From NCBI RefSeq assembly GCF_024586455.1, contig NC_065923.1, positions 65,941,076-66,005,075 on the forward strand: a stretch of 64,000 bases of DNA, in the 5' to 3' direction. The notes under the pieces were generated by a model. That model ran no database searches, had not been told where the DNA came from, and saw only the letters and a program-made list of their open reading frames with translations. This stretch comes from Bactrocera neohumeralis (taxonomy: Eukaryota > Arthropoda > Insecta > Diptera > Tephritidae). Of this stretch, positions 12,105 to 21,540 are shown piece after piece; the first letter of the stretch is position 1; each line of letters opens with the position of its first letter. The translations under genes and the position numbers were made by a program.

Positions 12105-12720
12105 CCTAACTAAGTCCACGCTTTTTTTATATAAAAATGCGGTTTTATTGTAAGAAAATGGTTACAAGTGAATTATTCAAAGTATTGCCCATCGCTAGTC
12201 ACAACTTTTCCCCATCTGCCTGGCAAAGCTCGAACACCATTACTGTTTATCTTGTGATGCTATTCAAGAATTAAACCATTTTTCGATGTCGTCTTGTGGG
12301 TATCGAGAACGGAACGAATAATAATCGAACAGGGCAATATCGGAGGAATATGGCGGGTGGTGTAGGACGTCCAATTTAAGCTTTTCCAGGTAGGTTTTAA
12401 CGGGTTTGGCAACGTGAGGCCGAGCATTGTCGTGTAGCAGCATTTTTTTGTGCCTGATATTGAGGTCAAAAAGAACCCAACTACCTTGTTCCTGAATCAT
12501 TCACAGCGCATGTACTCACTTGAAATGGCTTGTCGAGTGAATCCTAATGATGAATCAAGCTCTTCTTGCATTTGAAATGGATCCTCATCGGCCAACATCT
12601 CCACTTCACCGTCTTCGAAGGTTTTTGGCATTCAATATCGGAATTGCCGCCTTTGAAGCAATGAAATCATTCACGGCAAGTTGTTCCACTTGAGTGATTT
12701 GAGTCGATTTCTATGACTGA
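12105..12720 (-). mobile_element. mariner element, internally deleted (second subfamily)
   Basis: Minus-strand frames give PKTFEDGEVEMLADEDPFQ, EELDSSLGFTRQAIS, then MIQEQGSWVLFDL joined directly to HKKMLLHDNARPHVAKPVK and HHPPYSSDIALFDYYSF, and finally GRWGKVVTSDGQYF. The order is that of mariners whose transposase has M-I-Q-x-Q-G-x-W-V and L-H-D-N-A-R-P-H-V-A-K-P. The junction between the W-V region and the H-D-N loop shows an internal deletion that removed the first catalytic Asp. The second and third Asp remain. The left flank GGACCTAACTAAGTCCACG may be the 3' terminal repeat. I see no matching right end. Confidence 0.8.
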
Positions 12721-12944
12721 AAGAAGAAAACCAACGCTTTGCGGAAATTACAATTATTTAGCAAAAAATCGGCCACATTCGCGAAGCAAAAATTACACAT
12801 TATGAGGCATAAATAAAGTCACAAATGTGGAAACGCACGTTTCGAATATACCAAATCGATCACAATTAACTGCTGGAGCCTATTGACAAACAACGGGTAT
12901 CTAATATAATATTTATGAATGGAGCCTGCTTTAGAAGCTTCAAG

Positions 12945-14090
12945 AAATCGATTTTTTTCTTTCTTAAATCTCTATAAAAATAATCTAGGAATATGTCCCC
13001 AAAGTTGTAGATGGGAACTCGAAATATTTTCAAAGCTAGAAGGGAAATAGTGACCGAGCGACGATAGTGACCGAGCGACTAATTAGCGCTTGGGCAGAAA
13101 GCGAAATTTTGACGCGCGATTTCTCGGTTTTTCATGTTTATGATTTTTCTTAATTGGCTTAATGCTTGGCTTATTTAAACTAAAAAAAAAACTAAGAAAA
13201 GTCAAATTTGAACATATAAAAACTACTTTTTTTCAATTTAAAAAAACAAATTTTAAATTTTACACCTTTTTTTTGAAATTTATTTAGTTTAACTAGAAGA
13301 TAAATTATTACAAAAAAAATATGAATCTTTTTGAATTTTCTATTTCCGACAGAAATTGCGGATGCGTCCTGCCCGCCGTCCGACAAATGCACATGCAAGA
13401 TGTATCGGGCAATTGCTTCCCAAAGGCAGAATATCAAAGATTTTGTATCCAAAAAATTTCGCTTTAATCAATTATTTCTTTCCCTATATATAATTTTAGA
13501 ACCCGAAGAAAAACTGCTTCACTGAATTTATGAAATTTCTATTTAATTCCTTTCTTTAATTGTATTTAATGATCCTAAAGTGTCCAGATTTTATAAGCTT
13601 ATTATAAGTGTTACTGAAAAATAGTGAAAAACGGATTAATAGAATGTTAGATTTAAGTATGTACAATAAGTTTGTAATAATAGAGCTGTTCTGCTCTTGA
13701 GCTTTTAACTTCCCAGCAGAAATGAGTTGATCGGCAGCACACATTTTATTTATTGCATGACTCACCCTAAAACACACACACTAAAAACTCTAAACGAATA
13801 CATTTTTTTTGTATTTTGCATTTTCACGCTCATCAGCGTTCCAACAGTTCCATCTGTTTTTCTTTAAACGCGTATTTTTTTTTTCAAAACTATATTTTTT
13901 AAATTTCTTGATTATTGAGTGATTACTCTGGGACAAATGATCTGATATTTTGTAGCGAAGACTTTTTTCGGTATCATCTACCGATAAGGCCAGAATGACT
14001 ACAGCAGTGAAAGTCCTTCGAAACCTTGAAAGAAGTTCGATTTTTTGAAACCCGTGAACCCATGCAACCCCTACCCCTTAACGAAGTCGG
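12945..14090. repeat. Relative of the 3.5-kb dispersed element, probably interrupted
   Basis: The right edge TTTTTTGAAACCCGTGAACC followed by CATGCAACCCC matches the right arm of the element at 3490-3775. The left part (TCAAGAAATCGATTTTTTTC at about 12948) would be the other arm. Inside is a 17-bp tandem duplication of ATAGTGACCGAGCGAC (13047-13081) and GC-richer DNA. The AT-rich middle (13150-13880) may be a later insertion. Limits are approximate. Confidence 0.35.
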
Positions 14091-14480
14091 ATATCGTGTG
14101 TAACCAAACAAATTTTTGCTTCGAAAAGTTTAAATCAGAAAATAGTATGTAAATTTACGCTTAAAATTATAGAACACACCTCACACTCGGTGTGGCCCTT
14201 CTAAGTACAAAACTCAGTTTGGAAACTTTTATGTAAAATTATTCATACTTACTTTCGCATTTTTACTAATAAAATTTTTCAGTTTCCTTAAAAATATTTG
14301 CAAAATGCAAAAATATTTGAAAATAAAAAAATGTATGATTTTTATTTTTTTAGTATTTGTGTCACTTATTTATTTGCATTATAAAATCTTATACATATAT
14401 TCATAAAAAATTAGTTTTTAGTCTTTTTTACAAACATAGTATGTATGTTTAAAACTATTTGGTATACTTAATACTACTGC
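14091..14480. other. AT-rich spacer 3' of reaper
   Basis: No gene. Long A and T runs with several further AATAAA words on the minus strand (for example near 14343). The reaper transcript could therefore extend somewhat into this stretch. Confidence 0.4.
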
Positions 14481-14495
14481 TTAACGCTCACACTA

Positions 14496-14501
14496 TTTAT
14501 T
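14496..14501 (-). terminator. Distal poly(A) signal AATAAA
   Basis: TTTATT on the plus strand reads AATAAA in the reaper sense, about 50 nt after the K-box. Its use would place the K-box in the mRNA. In AT-rich DNA such hexamers occur often by chance. Confidence 0.35.
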
Positions 14502-14550
14502 TATAAACAGCTATTTGTTATGAAACTATTTTTTAGAAACCATAGAGACT

Positions 14551-14557
14551 TATCACA
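14551..14557 (-). promoter_or_regulatory. K-box (miR-2/6/11/13-type target) in the distal 3' region of reaper
   Basis: The minus strand reads TGTGATA, the K-box 7-mer complementary to the seed of the miR-2/miR-6/miR-11/miR-13 family. Drosophila reaper is a known target of this family through a K-box in its 3' UTR. It is the only TGTGAT I found between the stop codon and 14480. It counts only if the long 3' UTR is used. Confidence 0.45.
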
Positions 14558-14871
14558 ATCGCTTTGATGAGAAAATAAAAATTGTTGACAATTTATACTA
14601 AAATAAAGGCTAATATTATGAGTTCAAAAATGAAAAATGCTGGTGAAAAAAAAAAACAATTAAACAAGAAATCATTTTAAAAATAATTAAATCAAATTCA
14701 AAATTTCAATTTTCACTTCAACCAGAAAAATGCTGATGAAGCACAAAAAAAAAATATAAAAAGTAATTATTTTAATAATTAAAAAAATTCAAATAATAAT
14801 AAACAATGAAATGCTTAAAAGTATGTATTTTTACTTTCATTTAAACTGAATAATAATTTGCTTAATTTTTT

Positions 14872-14877
14872 TTTATT
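14872..14877 (-). terminator. Proximal poly(A) signal AATAAA
   Basis: AATAAA in the reaper sense, about 400 nt after the stop codon, at the point where GC-richer DNA gives way to AT-rich DNA. A transcript from 15782 ending near 14850 would be about 930 nt. Confidence 0.5.
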
Positions 14878-15273
14878 TTGTGCTGCTCTGCTCACGCACG
14901 GCAGTTATTGACCTCAATTTAACGGGTTTTCTGCTCGTGCTTGTGGTATTACTCATAGCGCGACAGACTTGAGAATTGTGAATTAAAAATGCTTGTGGTT
15001 TTTGTTGTATTTTGTCCGTGAGCCGCCTACCGGCGACAGGTTGATGACGCTGAAGTTAGCGACGTGTACGCTGCTAGTTCGTGTCTGAGATCTTCGACGG
15101 TTTTGCTTATTAGTTGTGAAATTACTTTCTTTTGCTGTTGAAATACCTTAAGTACTTGATGTAATGCAACACTTTTCTTTGTGGATTTTAATTAGATGAC
15201 TCTATGTATTGCTTTGTATTAAAATTATTTGGTTTTTTTCTATTTTTTTGGAGTGTTTGTGATTTGATTGCCA

Positions 15274-15480
15274 TTATAGAAGTCTCGTTGGTCGACAGCT
15301 GCCCATAAGTTGTCGCTCATATTGCACAAATAGGCGTAATAATTCAAAAAATATCGTCAGCATTAGCAGCCAGTTGTTCAGACAGTCATTTTGTTGTCGG
15401 GGTTCTTGTGGTCGTCGTTCCCGTAGGTAGACGCGCCGCAATAAATCTGCTTGATTCGGTATGTAGAAAGCGTGAGCCAT
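15274..15480 (-). CDS. rpr: Reaper homologue (RHG-family IAP antagonist, pro-apoptotic)
   Basis: An intact single-exon frame of 68 codons. After Met1 removal the N-terminus is A2-H-A-F-Y-I-P-N-Q-A-D-L-L-R, the IAP-binding motif of Reaper (Drosophila form A-V-A-F-Y-I-P). Residues about 37-52, WLLMLTIFFELLRLFV, fit the GH3 helix of Reaper/Grim that targets the protein to mitochondria. Length is close to the 65 residues of Drosophila Reaper, also intronless. Known role: cytosolic/mitochondrial protein that binds the BIR domains of IAPs such as DIAP1, releases caspases and promotes IAP loss, starting apoptosis. The start codon sits in a good fly context (CCAACGAAATGG) and nothing upstream in the leader competes. 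Oddities: His at residue 3 where Val/Ile/Thr is usual, and no lysine at all against ten arginines. Grim and Sickle are less likely because their motifs differ (A-I-A-Y-F-I-P; A-I-P-F-F). Confidence 0.9.
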   Translation of the reverse strand: MAHAFYIPNQADLLRRVYLRERRPQEPRQQNDCLNNWLLMLTIFFELLRLFVQYERQLMGSCRPTRLL

Positions 15481-15782
15481 TTCGTTGGTTGATTTAAAAG
15501 TCTTATGATTTTTTTAATGTTGAAGAAAACTCACTTAAGTTTTTTAGCAGTCTTAGTTTAACTTTTTTAAAAAATTAAATTATTTCTAGAACTTTTCTAC
15601 ACTTGAAATCTTCACTTCTTGGAGTGTCTTTAAATGTTTTTGTTGTGTTCAAATTTCTATATTTTTTAGTTCACAATCACGTCTTCAGATAATTGTAAAA
15701 ATTCACGTAAAATTTTTTGAAGTAATTTTCTTTTATATAATGTGTACGCACAACCGTTTAATTCGGCGTTCTGTTGAGAAAT
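15481..15782 (-). other. rpr: 5' leader of reaper homologue, ATG-free and A/U-rich
   Basis: From the predicted +1 (15782) to the start codon there are 302 nt without a single ATG in any frame (no CAT on the plus strand), although the stretch is A/T-rich. It has the A-rich, weakly structured look of fly hsp70 and reaper leaders, which are known to support cap-independent translation. It includes a palindromic TTCTAGAA (15584-15591), the core of a heat-shock element, and a second TATA-like word TATATAAAAG (minus sense, 15741-15732). Confidence 0.65.
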
Positions 15783-15815
15783 GAGTAGTTGCGTGCTGAG
15801 CGTAAGCATTTTATA
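15751..15815 (-). promoter_or_regulatory. Core promoter of reaper homologue (TATA + Inr + DPE-like)
   Basis: Minus-sense TATAAAA lies at 15815-15809. The initiator TCATTT (consensus T-C-A-K-T-Y) is at 15784-15779 with its A (+1) at 15782, so TATA begins at -33. GGTTG at 15755-15751 occupies +28 to +32 and fits the downstream promoter element R-G-W-Y-V. All three are at canonical spacing relative to one start site, and the ATG-free leader begins there. Confidence 0.65.
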
Positions 15816-16960
15816 CCCGACCAAGCAGCCACATTGATTCGGAATACCGCGCAAACACTCGTTTGCTCTTCTGCTTCGTCTTAAATATTTGCGTGGAAAC
15901 TCTCATTGACTTCATAGCGTAACCAACTTGAGAAAACAGAAGGCAAATGTGTCTTCATGCTGCAGCATAAACAGCGAGCGTAAATGACAACACGTAAGTG
16001 CGACAGCTATTCCACTTTATCGTCATCAGCGTTGCACATGAGTAGCGCCTCGAGACGAGCCCATTATTTTTCACACATTTCTGTTGATATCGCTCATTCG
16101 CATTGCCAGCACATGTTTCACCAATGTCCACTTAGCTATGCCGATTTCAAGACCGCTGAAATGCTTGAAGCTTGTTGATTTGGTTGTAAGCTCCGAAAGT
16201 GTACTCGTATGATATGACTCTCTCACGCAATGTTGAGTTGGTTCTCATTTAGCTTGTGCTCTATATTGTTTCTGGTGGTTTCTTTGAGAGTACTATAAAA
16301 CACGTGCCTGCAGAGTTGCCATGTACAAAAACTCTCACGTGTGGATTGCCTAAAGTCTGAAGATACGAGTACACATGTTAAATGTTATTTGACTCTCCGA
16401 ACGTAGAAACAATATTAAATTTCAACTGACTTCCACCAAAGTTGGAAATTGACTTCCATAAACTTTAAAAAATCACATTTATATTGAAAATTTGTTTTCC
16501 AAAATAGATACGAAGACATTATTACAAAAACAAAGAAACAAAAAGAAATATTGGTTTGAAATATTAAGAAATAAAAATGACTCAACTTTAGGTATGAGAT
16601 CAGAAACTTACTTCAGCTTCGTCAAGATTCTAATTTTAAGCCTATTTAGTTTCAAATGACATGAGAACAAGAGAAAAAAATGTTATATAGTGAAAAAACA
16701 ACTCAAAAAATATAACATTTTGCAATATCTCGGTTGTTTCCAAATTAACAGTGAAGTAATGATCAGGTTCCGGGTTTTTCATTAGGGCCGCTACAAAAGA
16801 AGACCGATAAGGACAGCAAACGAAGCCATATTTTTCCTGTTCTTTTGACATTTCTCTTAAGTAAGGTTTGCCATTTCATCATAGAAAGACATATGATCCA
16901 ACAACGAGTCTAAATTAGTAAAATTTACTACCGAAATTCGGAGTGAGTGGCCTCAACTTT
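15816..16960. other. Proximal upstream region of reaper
   Basis: No gene. The first ~500 bp are GC-richer and free of recognisable transposons, as expected of a proximal regulatory region. A plus-strand word CTATAAAAC near 16293 could be a divergent TATA but lacks other support. The 64-codon plus frame at 15984-16178 is most likely chance. Confidence 0.45.
16301..16341. promoter_or_regulatory. Pair of CACGTG E-boxes upstream of reaper
   Basis: CACGTG occurs at 16301-16306 and 16336-16341, 35 bp apart and about 520-560 bp upstream of the predicted start site. CACGTG is bound by Myc/Max-type and some bHLH-PAS factors. Function is inference only. Confidence 0.25.
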
Positions 16961-16964
16961 AAGA

Positions 16965-17130
16965 ACGGGTGTTTCAATAAGAGCGCCAGAAAAGATTTTT
17001 TTTTTTTTTAATAAAACAAAATAGATTGGGAGTTCTTTATTCTTGTAAAAGTACATTCGATGCCATTATGAATGGAACTCGATTCGTTTGCATGACCAGC
17101 ACGGACGGGCACGCTTGCAGAACCCAATTT
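16965..17130 (-). mobile_element. 3' end of an IS630/Tc1-type transposon (relic)
   Basis: Minus-strand reading gives a C-terminus CKRARPCWSCKRIEFHS and stop, resembling the C-x-R-S-R-G-G-H-x-x-x-I-I-F-H ending of IS630-like transposases with C-D-L-T-P-L-D-Y-F-L-W catalytic cores. An A-rich tail (T run on the plus strand, about 16998-17010) and a terminal-looking end ACGGGTGTTTCAATAAGAGC (16967) follow. Only the last ~20 codons and the 3' terminus remain. Confidence 0.5.
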
Positions 17131-19380
17131 TCGACTTATTCTAAATGACAGATAGTTTTCTCGAGCACAGTTTTGTCGGTTATTAATTGGATTGATATAA
17201 TGTAAGTCTTTGAAAGTGCTTTTGATTTTATGTAAGGGTGGTGTACTTTAAACAAAGCCCACGACAGCAATTTGTGATAGAATTTCGAGCATTGACTGAA
17301 AAAAATTTAAAGTGTGTACCATCTATGTACAAGTATATACATTTTTTTCGAAAAAATGTACTTAGGAAAGCCTAACATAGTTGACCAAGACAGCTCATGG
17401 ACCGTCAATTTATTTGGTACATTATTATTTTTATGTGATGGTAACCCTAACTACATAAGACCACAATGAACTTGTTATGAAATGTGTTATCTATTGGGCC
17501 CATTGTGATTGGATTAACATAATATTATGTTTAAACGTATTCGATGCGATAACACTGTGTAAGAAAAATAGACGTTTAGATATTGTATATATTTATATAT
17601 CGGCTCAATGACTGATATAACAATAAAATGAATTCTAAACACTCTGAAAAATATAAGATTTTAGTGGTATTAGTTATTAAGTCATTGTTGTTTACATTTA
17701 GACAAAAATTTAATATACTATAAAATATGTATATAGACAAAGAAATGCGGTCTATCCTGATTTACTTTGTTATTCATTTATCAGATAAAGTATCTACATA
17801 TTATAATCATTGTATCTTAAAGAATGTATATTTTCTCTATTTTACGCTCGCTTTCTCATTCACGCTTGCTCTCTCTCTCACTCTCTCTCTGTCCTCTGCT
17901 TTAAAACGCTATACACGCTCTCCCACTGATTTGTATCTCATTCACTACTTTATTTATTTCTTTTCATGACATTTATACTTTGAGGGTTGTTCTGCCTCTT
18001 TTACCAAGCTATCAGCCGAAATTAAATTGACTCTGTGTGCACATTTAATGCCCATCGGCTGTATTTGAGTATTGTGTCTGCCTCTTTGGTAGCGCTGCCT
18101 GCTATTTTTAAACGACCACCGCCCTTTTGCCACTGTCTGTCTGTTTCTATTTCCTTTTTTCGGCAATTTAATTTGTTCTTTATGTTATTTTATTTTCTGT
18201 CTTTCGGCACAACTGCCACAGACCTCAAGAGGCGTGGCCTTATCACTGCGGCAGCTAATATTGTTAGCATGCCGCGCTCTTTGGTTCAACGCACTCGCTT
18301 CCGCTTGCTATTTCATTCCGGCACGTTGGCTGAATATTGGCGGGAGACTTTGACTGCAGTGAAGCATAGTCTACTTTTTGGGTTTTGTTTGTTGCTTAGA
18401 TGGTTTCCGCCTTCTTACATAAAGGCAGAACGGTTCATTGAAATATTACATATTTATATACATATGTATGTGTGTGGCAAGTTGGACGCCAAAATTGTTT
18501 TGTATATGATTACTGGGTGGAGCTACGAGGTACAGTCTTTTCTGAAGTTCAACTCTCTTTGCTTCTTTTGGAAAATAAACTTGTATTGCGGCTTCCATCT
18601 ACTAAGCTCTTTATTACTCTAGCCGTCGTTGCGGCAGTATCACTTATAGCTTTGCTCATATTGTTACTTTGTGCCTGCCTTCTAAATTTCTTGTACTTTT
18701 TTGTGGCACTTGTGGCTGGCGATGAATCATCGTTATGGGTGGAGCTTCTTTTTCTGCTTAAAAAATCACAGCGCTGAAGTGCGTCTGCTTTTTCTTGTTG
18801 TTTAAGGAATTCAAAATGGCCACTTAATGGTGGTTGATGTTGCAAAAAGGTATATATGAAAGTTTTAATGTACAAATCAGGATAAAAACGATTATATGTA
18901 CATATATACCTACATGCATATGTATCATACAATAACGCAGTCTATTATAAACTATACTAAGAGACTTTTATAATTGCACTCTAATGATTCATCATTAAAA
19001 ATGAAAATAAAATTTCAGTATATTCTTTAATTGAATTATTTGTTGTGGCATGAAAGGCATAAGGTTTTGCCTCGGAAAATATGATTAATTTCTTTAATAT
19101 CTATAAGTATATACGAACATTAGAAAATACCGCTTACTCGGCTCGAGCCATCAAAACCTGGGTCACAGTTAAAACCTATAGCAATTTCGAAATAGCCGTG
19201 GAAAATTTTCGAAATTATAATTATAATTATCGGAACAAAAAGTAGTTCAAATAATGACAAATATTTAATATTTACGATTTACATCTTTTACACTCAAGAA
19301 GAGCCTATGGAAATAGAGGTGAAGGACATTGTTATTCATGTCCATACGGCCTCTAGATTATGCAATGGTTTTCGCATATA
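17131..19380. other. Gene-free interval with a GC-richer block
   Basis: No gene identified. 17100-17720 is AT-rich. 17950-18930 is GC-richer with unusually long open frames: 195 codons plus strand (18035-18622), 127 codons minus strand (18932-18549) and 70 codons minus strand (18166-17954). None matches a family I know. The minus strand is purine-rich (AACAAGAAAAAGCAG-like), as seen in fly leaders or regulatory DNA. Confidence 0.4.
17869..17892. repeat. (CT)n microsatellite
   Basis: Runs of CTCTCTCT with single interruptions. On the minus strand this is a GAGA tract, which GAGA factor can bind. Confidence 0.6.
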
Positions 19381-19990
19381 CAGTAGCGGCCAGTAGAATC
19401 GGGACAACCCGTCGGTTTGTATTTAAAGCACGATTGTATGCGACAAATGTAATTTGCTGCGGAAAGGTTTATTCTTTCACATAAATTAGTCCTCTGTACA
19501 CGTTTAAAAAAACTCTTAGTTATTTATTTCAATAGTTTCAAAGTTTATTTCGTGCTCGTGCTTCGTTAAAGCTTAAATATGCCAAATTAAAAAAAAAATG
19601 CCCGAATTGCAAACAAAGTAATATTTTGATTCTGTGAAAAGAAAATCTGACCATTCGGGAAATTAGTGATAGAGTTGGCTTCGGCAAGTCTTCCATCGGA
19701 AAATTTCTAAAAAATTTTGATAAAACCAGGTCTCTTAAAAGAAAAACTGGATCTGGAGCAAAGAAGAAGACAAGTTCTAGGGAAGATCGGGTTATAGAAC
19801 GTATCAGCTTGAGGGATCGTTCAAAACTTCTGAGGACATTAAAGTGGAGTTATTTGAAGATGTCGGTACGGAAGTTAGCGCAAGAGTTGTTGTTCAAAGG
19901 CTTCAAGAGGTTAGTTTGAACGCCAAAAATCCACTTTTAACATCAAAAGTGCGTCAAAATCGTTTACGATGGACAGAAGAACATCAAAAT
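19381..19990 (+). mobile_element. Tc1-like transposon, 5' part only
   Basis: The left end CAGTAGCGGCCAGTAGAATC follows a TA dinucleotide, as expected for a Tc1 terminal repeat. The transposase N-terminus then appears in pieces: IREISDRVGFGKSSIGKFL (paired helix-turn-helix), RKTGSGAKKKTSSREDRVI and, after a frameshift, TSEDIKVELFEDVG and KNPLLTSKVRQNRLRWTEEH. The homology stops where the catalytic domain should begin and another repeat takes over at about 19990. The 3' half and right terminal repeat are missing. Confidence 0.8.
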
Positions 19991-21540
19991 TGTGTTGGCT
20001 GTGTCATGCCCGTCTGTCTGTTCATCTATGTATATATAGTATATGCGAATTATTTCTCAATTTTGGAGATATTGATATGAGCTTTTTTAAACGTGGTTTT
20101 CTTCGAAAAAATTTTCGAGATCGAATCACTATAGCACAGGCCTGTCCAACATACGGCCCCCGGGCCACCATCCGGCCCGCATAGGCCCTTCATCCGGCCC
20201 GCCATCTCTTAGAGCCTTTGGGCATCCCAGTTGTATAGGCCTGAAACACGTGATGGATAAAGTAGTGCAGACAGTTAATTTTATACGCACAAGAGGGCTT
20301 AATCACAGACAGTTCCAGGCTTTTCTGGCTGATGTCGGTTCAGATCACGAAGACATTGTATACTTCAGTCGCGTTCGCTGGCTCAGCAGAGCAGCCACAC
20401 TAAAACGATTCTATTCCCTGCTGGACGACTTAAAGATTTTTCTTGGCAACAAAGACCAAGAAATTACTTTCCTTACTGATGAGGAGTGGTTGGCTGATCT
20501 GGCTTTCCTGGTTGATATAACTAAATATCTTTCTGATCTTAACTTAAAACTACAAGGGAAAGACCAACTATGCACACAGTTATACGAACACGTTCTAGCT
20601 TTCACAAAAAAGCTTTTATTGTTGGAAAAGCAGCTGGAATAAAAGCAGTTGATTCATTGGGAGACCTTATCTACAAGAAAGCAAGATACCTTGGATTTTG
20701 ACAAGTACGTGTTGATGTTACAAAGATTAAGGAACGAGTTTGACGACAGATTCGCAGACTTCAAATCACAAACTCCCTGCATAAAAGTATTTCAAAATCT
20801 ATTTGATGTTGAAATTGAAGGCGCTGCGCAGAGTTTACAGCTGGAGTTAATAGAATTGCAAAGCAGCTCTCATCTAAAAACAGCATATAATAATTGTCTT
20901 CCAAACTTAATTGAATTTTACAAAATGTATATTACACCCAGTCAATACCCAAACCTTACTAAGCTGGCTATTCAACATATTTCTTTATTTGGTAGTACAT
21001 ATGTTTGCGAGCAGCTGTTTTAATGAAATGAAATTTAACAAATCAAAAACCAGATCATCTTTATTAGATAGCCATCTTAAAGGCATTTTGCGCATAGCCA
21101 CTTCTAAAACTCCAGCTCACATAGATGCGCTGTGAAAACAGAAAAAATTTCAGACATCTCATTAATTAGATTTTAAGAACAAGAATATCTTTATATGCTA
21201 AGGCCATAGTTACATTAATAATAATATATTAAGATTTATGTGATGTTGCTTATTATAAATAAATAAATATACCAAAACTGAAGGTCATTTTATTTATTTT
21301 TTTTTTGGCCCGCTACGGTTATGAAAATGCTAAACCTGGCCCTTCACAAAATTATGTTGGACGGGCCTGCTATAGCATATAACAGCTGTCATCCAAAATG
21401 AACGATCAAGATTAAGTAATTGTAAGGAATTTTTGGTGTTGTGAAAGGTATTATTGCTGCGATGTAAACGACGTTAACGTTTGTTCTTGTTTTATTAATT
21501 CCTAAATCATTCAATTTTTTAACAAACAATGAAGCAATGC
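19991..21540 (+). repeat. Dispersed repeat split by the hAT insertion
   Basis: The two parts are 19991-20136 and 21378-~21540. Together they read as one sequence: a CCGTCTGTCTGTTCATCT start, a GGAGATATTGATATGAGC middle, CACTATAGCATATAACAGCT across the insertion site, then GTGAAAGGTATTATTGCTGC and a CTTGTTTT end. I recognise this word order as a common dispersed repeat in fly genomes but cannot name it with certainty. It replaces the 3' half of the Tc1 copy. Confidence 0.5.
20137..21369 (+). mobile_element. hAT transposon with terminal repeats and 8-bp target duplication, 5' coding part deleted
   Basis: The left end CAGGCCTGTCCAACATA and the right end (reverse complement CAGGCCCGTCCAACATA) are 17-bp inverted repeats with one mismatch. 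The flanking octamer CTATAGCA is exactly duplicated (20129-20136; 21370-21377). The transposase remnant is of the GTF2IRD2/ZBED/FAM200-like hAT group: VNFIRTRGLNHRQFQAFL, VRWLSRAATLKRFYSLLDDL, an in-frame stop at 20640-20642, then more frame to 21023. A frameshift leads into FNEMKFNKSKTRSSLLD and LRIATS, the C-terminal hAT dimerisation region, ending at 21135. The BED finger and first catalytic part are gone. At 1233 bp it is a non-autonomous derivative. One stop and one frameshift suggest moderate age. Confidence 0.9.

Larger units (their letters stand above)
14481..15273 (-). other. rpr: 3' untranslated region of reaper homologue (inferred)
   Basis: It follows the TAG stop at 15276-15274. 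A first AATAAA lies at 14877-14872 (minus sense) and a second at 14501-14496, so short (~400 nt) and long (~790 nt) 3' ends are both possible. The proximal 400 bases are GC-richer than the surroundings. The distal part is A/U-rich and carries one K-box. No splice sites are needed. The extent is inference, since no transcript evidence is available here. Confidence 0.55.

Noticed and set aside
16292..16300. Plus-strand CTATAAAAC as a divergent promoter
   Set aside because: No initiator at suitable spacing and no plausible transcript downstream.
18035..18622. 195-codon plus-strand open frame, the longest in the window
   Set aside because: Phe/Leu/Cys-rich, no domain or family resemblance, overlapped by open frames on the other strand. 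Kept only as part of a possible transcribed or regulatory block.
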